This document shows positions 7,228 to 11,465 of a stretch of DNA of 11,465 nucleotides, piece by piece. This DNA comes from Flavobacteriaceae bacterium. GTDB taxonomy: Bacteria > Bacteroidota > Bacteroidia > Flavobacteriales > Flavobacteriaceae. Position numbers and translations under genes: made by a program. Numbering within the stretch: the first letter of the stretch is position 1; every line of letters begins with the position of its first letter. Location of the stretch: the NCBI GenBank assembly GCA_949507465.1, contig CATEMS010000230.1:1-11465 (forward strand), given 5' to 3'. Below the pieces are notes generated by a model that saw nothing but the letters and a program-made list of their open reading frames with translations, was not told the DNA's origin and ran no database searches.

Positions 7228-7845
7228 ATGGCAACATTTATTAAGATTTATCAAGACAATCCAAGCCCTACAGAAGTTGCCAAGGTTGTGCAGATCATTA
7301 AAAAAGGAGGATTGGTTATTTATCCAAGCGATACGGTATATGCACTAGGCTGTGATATTACAAATAACCGCGCGCTAGAGCGTATCGCACAAATTAAAAA
7401 AGTAAAGCTTGCAAAGGCTAATTTTTCATTTGTTTGCAAAGACTTAAGCAATCTTTCTGATTACGTAAAACAATTAGACAATACTACATTTAAACTTTTA
7501 AAAAGGGCGCTTCCAGGTCCTTACACGTTTATACTTCCTGGAAATAATAAGTTGCCAAATGTGTTTAAAAAAAAGAAACAAGTTGGAATACGTGTACCTG
7601 ATAACAGTATAGCTCAGGCCATAGTTACTGCGCTAGGCAACCCTATTGTGTCTACTTCCATCAAGGATGAAGATCAAGTCATAGAATACACCACAGATCC
7701 AGAACTCATTTTTGAAAAATGGAAACACCTTGTTGATGTAGTTGTAGATGGAGGTTATGGCGGTAATATTCCCTCAACTGTTATTGACCTTACCTCTCAG
7801 ACCCCAATATTGGTTCGCCAAGGAAAGGGAAACTCCTCCATATGA
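7228..7845 (+). CDS. YciO-type Sua5/YciO/YrdC family protein (possible threonylcarbamoyl-AMP synthase)
   Basis: The 205-residue product has the YrdC-like fold: YPSDTVYALGCD (33-44 region), LPGPYTFIL (95-103), GIRVPDNSIAQAI (120-132), VSTS (141-144), GGYGG followed by PSTVIDL (175-188) and VRQGKG (196-201). TsaC/Sua5 members make threonylcarbamoyl-adenylate for the t6A37 modification of ANN-decoding tRNAs. The overall sequence, including the opening IYQDNPSP and the stretch NFSFVCKDLSNLSDY (65-79), follows E. coli YciO more closely than TsaC, and the KxRP-type motif of TsaC/Sua5 after the first strand is replaced by KKVKLAKANF (57-66). YciO proteins are reported as weak or uncertain in this reaction, so the exact role is open. 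It follows uvrD by 26 bases with no terminator between, so the two are likely one operon; its end faces the M1 gene 21 bases away. Confidence 0.9.
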   Translation: MATFIKIYQDNPSPTEVAKVVQIIKKGGLVIYPSDTVYALGCDITNNRALERIAQIKKVKLAKANFSFVCKDLSNLSDYVKQLDNTTFKLLKRALPGPYTFILPGNNKLPNVFKKKKQVGIRVPDNSIAQAIVTALGNPIVSTSIKDEDQVIEYTTDPELIFEKWKHLVDVVVDGGYGGNIPSTVIDLTSQTPILVRQGKGNSSI

Positions 7846-7866
7846 TTTGTGAATCTGTTTTGATGA

Positions 7867-9495
7867 TTATTCTACAAGCTCTGAGAAAATTAGAAAATCT
7901 TCTTTTACATCAAAGCTTTTGATATTTGTTTTGGCCTTTAGGGTGCTCCAAGAGGAAGTGGGTTGTATCCACCTTGTCTGACCATTTATACGAACCTTTA
8001 CAGGCATATCAAAACCTTGTATGATATCTGTATACCTGTATGTGAGTTGGTTTTTTTGAATCGTGTACTGCAAATTAGGAATCATTGTGGTACGCAAGTA
8101 TTGCTCCCAAAACTGCGTTAGATTTATCCCACTTTTATCAGAAATATAGGCTTCAACTTGATGGCTTGTAACGGTTTGATGATAAAACTCTTTATTAAGT
8201 CCTAGAAGGATATTTCGCCATTTTTGATCATCCTCAATGAGTTGCCTAAGAGAATGTAAAATATTGGCTCCTTTGTAGTACATGTCATTGCTGCCGCGAT
8301 TGTTTTTATTGTAGGTGCCAATAAGGGGGCTGTCATTTTGTATGATTTTTTTGGTTCCAATCACGTACTCACTAGCAGCCTTTTTGCCAAAATGATAGTT
8401 GAGGTATAGGTTTTCCGAGTAGGCTGTAAATCCTTCATGAATCCACATGTCAGCAACATCTTTATTGGTAATACTATTGGCAAACCATTCATGGCCCGCC
8501 TCATGGATAATAATAAAATCAAACTCAAGCCCCCATCCGGTGCCAGAGAGATCCCTACCTAGATATCCGTTTTTGTACTTGTTTCCATAGGTCACACTGC
8601 TTTGATGTTCCATACCAAGGTAAGGAGCCTCAACGAGTTTAAAACTATCTTCATAAAAAGGGTAGGGGCCAAACCAGTGTTCAAAGGCCTCTAGCATCAA
8701 GGGTACTTGTTTAAATTGCTCTTTGGCTATTTCTAGGTTATCTCTTAGAACCCAAAAACTTAGGTCTAATGTTCCGTTTAGGCCCTCATAGGTGTCAGAA
8801 AAATGAACGTAATCACCCACATTAATATTTACTCCATAGCTATTGATGGGGTTTACCACCTGCCAGTGCCAGGTAGTTGTATGTTTGTTTTCTATTTCTT
8901 GTATGAGTCTTCCATTTCCGACCCCTACCAATTCTTTTGGTGTTGTAATAAATAAATCAACCCCTTTATTTGGCTCATCGTTTGGGTGATCCTTCACAGG
9001 CCACCAAACACTTGCCCCAATGCCTTGATTTGCACTGGCTATAAAATCAATACCATTGGCATCTTTACTCCACACAATCCCACCATCCCATGGAGCGTTT
9101 AATGCTTTTTTAGGAGTCCCAGAAAAATGAATTGTTATTTTATTTGTTGTACCAATTTCTTGTTCTTTTTTTAGGCTAAGAAAATGTGCGCTTCCAATAC
9201 GCTCTATTTCAATGGTTTCACCATCTTGAGAGGCATGATCTATTTGCATGGGTGCTTGCAAATCTATTTGCATGAGGTTGTTTTTAGATACTACAGTGTA
9301 GCTAATGGTGTTTGTTCCAGACAAAGATTTTGTTTGAGCAAATACATCTACCTCTATCCTGTAGTGTTGCAAATCCCACCAGGCTCTTTGAGGAGTTATA
9401 GAACCTCTTAGCTCATCTGCTTGGGTAAACTTTTTTTGCGCTGTTGTGGTTACCCCCAAGCCCAAAAGTATGATAATTAATAGTAGCTTTTTCAT
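7867..9495 (-). CDS. Exported M1-family zinc metallopeptidase (compact form)
   Basis: The product is a secreted or periplasmic gluzincin aminopeptidase-like enzyme. A signal peptide, MKKLLLIIILLGLGVTTTA, with cleavage before Gln20, is followed by the beta-rich M1 N-terminal domain (about 35-235) and the thermolysin-like catalytic domain. Zinc motif HEAGH at 331-335 with the third ligand Glu354 (WIHEGF, 351-356) after the usual 18-residue gap is intact. The substrate-anchoring motif, usually GxMEN, reads LGMEHQS (293-299). MYYKGANIL (405-413) supplies the likely catalytic Tyr. At 542 residues it has only a short tail (about 475-542) after the catalytic domain and lacks the large helical C-terminal domain of APN/ERAP-type enzymes. 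It follows the M28 gene by 36 bases, with a possible internal promoter. Peptide substrates are inferred from family; specificity is unknown. Confidence 0.93.
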   Translation of the reverse strand: MKKLLLIIILLGLGVTTTAQKKFTQADELRGSITPQRAWWDLQHYRIEVDVFAQTKSLSGTNTISYTVVSKNNLMQIDLQAPMQIDHASQDGETIEIERIGSAHFLSLKKEQEIGTTNKITIHFSGTPKKALNAPWDGGIVWSKDANGIDFIASANQGIGASVWWPVKDHPNDEPNKGVDLFITTPKELVGVGNGRLIQEIENKHTTTWHWQVVNPINSYGVNINVGDYVHFSDTYEGLNGTLDLSFWVLRDNLEIAKEQFKQVPLMLEAFEHWFGPYPFYEDSFKLVEAPYLGMEHQSSVTYGNKYKNGYLGRDLSGTGWGLEFDFIIIHEAGHEWFANSITNKDVADMWIHEGFTAYSENLYLNYHFGKKAASEYVIGTKKIIQNDSPLIGTYNKNNRGSNDMYYKGANILHSLRQLIEDDQKWRNILLGLNKEFYHQTVTSHQVEAYISDKSGINLTQFWEQYLRTTMIPNLQYTIQKNQLTYRYTDIIQGFDMPVKVRINGQTRWIQPTSSWSTLKAKTNIKSFDVKEDFLIFSELVE

Positions 9496-9512
9496 TGCAA
9501 TTATGTCTTGTA

Positions 9513-9541
9513 CAAATATATGCTTGGATTTTTATCTAAAA
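9513..9541 (-). promoter_or_regulatory. Possible internal promoter for the M1 peptidase gene
   Basis: On the minus strand TATATTTG (9520 to 9513) matches the Bacteroidota -7 box exactly, with TTTT (9541 to 9538) 17 bases upstream as a 3-of-4 match to the -33 box. The -7 box ends 17 bases before the start codon and the -33 element overlaps the end of the M28 gene. The M1 gene may therefore be transcribed on its own as well as from upstream. Confidence 0.4.
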
Positions 9542-10863
9542 GTTGCGCTAGGAAATACCACCACACTCTCATGTCCATCTTGGGCTATACTTGCAACTCC
9601 AAAAAAGTAGTTGTCTATCACAACTCCTTGTAAGGTAAATTGATCAACATCACCAACAACCCTGCTGTAATCCCATGTTGGAGATGTGGTGTCTCTCCAA
9701 TAAATTTTATACCCCACAGCATTTTTTGATTTTTCCCATCTAAGCTTCACAGCTGGAGCTACCATTCCACCTATAGCTACTTTAGCTGGTGCCTTTGGAG
9801 CCCAGGCAAGGCTCGCCATTGAAATTGCATTCACAGCGGTTAGTTTTTTTGCATAATTGAAATTAACAAATTTGAGTTTATCTCCGTATTCAATCCCATT
9901 TTGAGTTCTTATATCTTGGTGTTGTTGTGTGTAGTTTTCATGGGCTTCCATAATACGGATGGCTGGATATCCTAAATCGTTAAAAGGTCTGTGGTGGCCT
10001 CCGCGGCCAAAACGATCAAGTCTGTAAATCATCATCGGATTTAATTGGGGCATATAGGTTTTGGTGGTCTTAAAAACATAACGCGCCAATTGTCTAGAAA
10101 TTCCATCTACCTCACCACCATAAAATCGTCTCAATCTTCTTTGTTTTTCGGTTTCAGTAGGAGGGACAGGCTCAGAGAAAATTCTAAAATCTACATTACT
10201 AATAATACCATCCACGCCTTTTATATTGCCAATCATATCATTGTTTAACACCCCAATAATATCCCAGTTATTGTCTTGGGCATATCTTGCAAATCCAGCG
10301 CCACCAAAAAGACCTTGTTCTTCACCGCTTAATCCAAGATATACGATATTGGCATCAAATTCATACCCGCTTAATACTCTTGAGGCTTCTAAAGCACCTG
10401 CCATTCCGCTTGCGTTATCATTTGCTCCGGGTGCGTCTTTGGTATAATCACTACCATCGCTATTTCTAGAGTCTATATCACCACTGATAATGATATATCG
10501 GTTTGAGCCTGTCTTACTTTTTTGTATGGCTACTACATTGACAACCCAGGTATCTTTGGGTACTCTCTTGCTAGATGCAGCTTTAACTAAGTCTTTTTGA
10601 TAAAACACATCAAGACAATCATTACAGTTTAATGATATTTGATCAAACTCAGCTTTAATCCATCGGCGGGCAGCGCCAATGCCTCTTGTACTGCTTAAGG
10701 TGTCACTAAAGGTATTTCTTGTGCCAAAATTGGCTAAGGTAGTTATGTCTGCCTCTATATTCTTTACAGATACTTTTTGTATGATATCATAGATACGTGT
10801 ATCTGTTTGTGCAAGCGTAGTGGCAGTACATGTAATAAGCAAGGCAAGGAAATGGTTTTTCAT
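9532..10863 (-). CDS. Exported M28-family aminopeptidase-like protein with C-terminal fibronectin type III domain
   Basis: This 443-residue protein has a signal peptide (MKNHFLALLITCTATTLA, cleavage near Gln19) and an M28 di-zinc peptidase domain at about 30-350. Recognisable parts are SGDIDSRNSD (127-136), APGANDNASG with bridging Asp149 (144-153), LSGEEQGLFGG with general-base Glu181 and ligand Glu182 (178-188), NNDMIGN with Asp209 (207-213), GHHRPF (289-294) and a His315 in QQHQD that suits the last zinc ligand. The first ligand position, normally His in GHxDS, is Asp129 here. Residues about 357-443 form a fibronectin type III domain (VKLRWEKSKNAVGYKIYWR, 372-390), often used for substrate or surface binding; no type IX secretion C-terminal signal is seen. 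The gene sits 34 bases after the propeller gene and 36 before the M1 gene in the same direction, suggesting a peptide-degrading cluster. Confidence 0.92.
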   Translation of the reverse strand: MKNHFLALLITCTATTLAQTDTRIYDIIQKVSVKNIEADITTLANFGTRNTFSDTLSSTRGIGAARRWIKAEFDQISLNCNDCLDVFYQKDLVKAASSKRVPKDTWVVNVVAIQKSKTGSNRYIIISGDIDSRNSDGSDYTKDAPGANDNASGMAGALEASRVLSGYEFDANIVYLGLSGEEQGLFGGAGFARYAQDNNWDIIGVLNNDMIGNIKGVDGIISNVDFRIFSEPVPPTETEKQRRLRRFYGGEVDGISRQLARYVFKTTKTYMPQLNPMMIYRLDRFGRGGHHRPFNDLGYPAIRIMEAHENYTQQHQDIRTQNGIEYGDKLKFVNFNYAKKLTAVNAISMASLAWAPKAPAKVAIGGMVAPAVKLRWEKSKNAVGYKIYWRDTTSPTWDYSRVVGDVDQFTLQGVVIDNYFFGVASIAQDGHESVVVFPSATFR

Positions 10864-10897
10864 GACATTTATATTTAATTTAAAAATAAGATAAACT

Positions 10898-11465
10898 TTA
10901 GTTTTTAGAACCTACTAAAGCTATTTTATTACCCTGTGGGTTTACAGTAATGCGGTTAATATCTGATATGTTATGACCAGAGAGATCTGCTACCTCTTTC
11001 CACTGTTGGGAACCAAACATATCATATAGGTATATTTTGGAACTGCTTCCAAGTAAAAGTTGACTATCATTAATCCAACAATGATCCTGGACTCCAACTG
11101 GTAATTGGCACACAAAAAAACTCTCTGCGCCCTGGTCTAGATCTAGGATGTACACATCCATATTTTTGTCTTCATTACTTAGGGTATAGCTCACAGAGGT
11201 ACTTTGAGGTATGTTATGGATTGACCTGCCTGAGTTTTCTATATAAGGTGTTACTTGTTTTGTTTTTAAATTGGCAACCACCAAGTTTAATTGATTTACC
11301 CCTAATACAGACGCCACAATACGGCTACTGTCAAAAAAAGCAAAATAGGCAACCTCAAGAGTATCCAAAAGCATTCTAGAAGCGCCTAGGTTTGTATCTG
11401 CTTGACTGTAGGAGTAAAGCCGCTGTAAGCCATTTGTGTCAAGACGTACGGCAGCGATATCTTTA
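10898..11465 (-). CDS. TolB-like (PD40/WD40-type) beta-propeller protein, C-terminal part (runs off the right edge)
   Basis: The reading frame is open to the right edge and shows 188 codons ending at the TAA at 10898-10900; the true start lies outside, so the internal Met at 11372-11374 should not be taken as the start. Blade-like repeats follow each other: IAAVRLDTNGLQRLYSYS, SRIVASVLGVNQLNLVVANL, SVSYTLSNEDKNMDVYILDL, DSQLLLGSSSKIYLYD, and INRITVNPQGNKIALVG. The last has the NPQGNKIA pattern typical of PD40/TolB repeats (usually SPDGKxIA). Such proteins act in the envelope as protein-binding scaffolds; in S9 peptidases a similar propeller precedes a hydrolase domain, but here the protein ends with the propeller, so it is not a complete S9 enzyme. 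It precedes the M28 gene by 34 bases and is probably in the same operon. Its specific role is unknown. Confidence 0.8.
   Translation of the reverse strand, partial: KDIAAVRLDTNGLQRLYSYSQADTNLGASRMLLDTLEVAYFAFFDSSRIVASVLGVNQLNLVVANLKTKQVTPYIENSGRSIHNIPQSTSVSYTLSNEDKNMDVYILDLDQGAESFFVCQLPVGVQDHCWINDSQLLLGSSSKIYLYDMFGSQQWKEVADLSGHNISDINRITVNPQGNKIALVGSKN

Noticed and set aside
4883..7845. UvrD-like helicase considered as part of an anti-phage defence system (for example a Gabija-type pair).
   Set aside because: The helicase is a full-length housekeeping UvrD/PcrA with the C-terminal Tudor-like domain, and the partner gene is a YciO homologue, not an OLD/TOPRIM nuclease. Neighbouring genes are core genes, with no signs of a defence island.
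7846..7866. Looked for a shared bidirectional terminator between the convergent YciO-like and M1 genes.
   Set aside because: Only 21 bases separate the stops and no stem longer than 4-5 bp with a T-run could be drawn.
10898..11465. Propeller gene considered as a prolyl oligopeptidase / DPP IV (S9) peptidase.
   Set aside because: The protein ends immediately after the propeller repeats and has no alpha/beta-hydrolase domain or GxSxG motif in the visible part.
1..11465. tRNA genes, CRISPR repeats, insertion sequences, attachment sites, riboswitch-like leaders.
   Set aside because: Nothing beyond the listed intergenic elements; intergenic regions are short and show no direct repeats, cloverleaf-like arms or transposase fragments.

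Overview
The window looks like chromosomal DNA of a member of the Bacteroidota, most likely a (marine) Flavobacteriaceae. This is inferred from low G+C, near absence of Shine-Dalgarno sequences ahead of start codons, signal peptides that end in an Ala-Gln junction, near-consensus Bacteroidota -7 boxes (TAnnTTTG), and proteins of typical flavobacterial type. I see no mobile element, tRNA, rRNA, CRISPR array or phage gene. No gene-free stretch exceeds about 205 bases.

Layout. Bases 1-459 (minus) hold the N-terminal third or less of phenylalanyl-tRNA synthetase beta (pheT), with a matching -7 box just upstream. Bases 664-3307 (minus) hold a small membrane-anchored protein of unknown function followed, 16 bases later, by the branch-migration helicase recG; the two look co-transcribed. 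Bases 3391-4680 (minus) hold an exported M20D-type amidohydrolase. A 202-base divergent intergenic region with a striking inverted repeat separates it from a plus-strand pair: a UvrD/PcrA-type helicase that starts at TTG (4883-7201), and a YciO-type member of the Sua5/YciO/YrdC family (7228-7845). This pair runs tail to tail, with only 21 bases between, into a minus-strand cluster of exported proteins: a TolB-like beta-propeller (partial, entering from the right edge), an M28 aminopeptidase-like protein with a C-terminal fibronectin type III domain, and a compact M1 metallopeptidase.

Functionally the window is mainly housekeeping. Two DNA-repair helicases (RecG, UvrD/PcrA) and two translation-related genes (pheT, the YciO homologue) sit between exported peptidases/amidohydrolases that fit a peptide-degrading lifestyle. 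The propeller, M28 and M1 genes are spaced 34 and 36 bases apart, in one direction, and may act together in the envelope on peptides.

I did not find a convincing undescribed system. The points most worth a second look are the 13-bp inverted repeat between the amidohydrolase and uvrD, the Asp in place of the usual first zinc-ligand His in the M28 protein, the YciO-type sequence without the usual TsaC/Sua5 KxRP-like motif, and the unknown membrane protein tied to recG.
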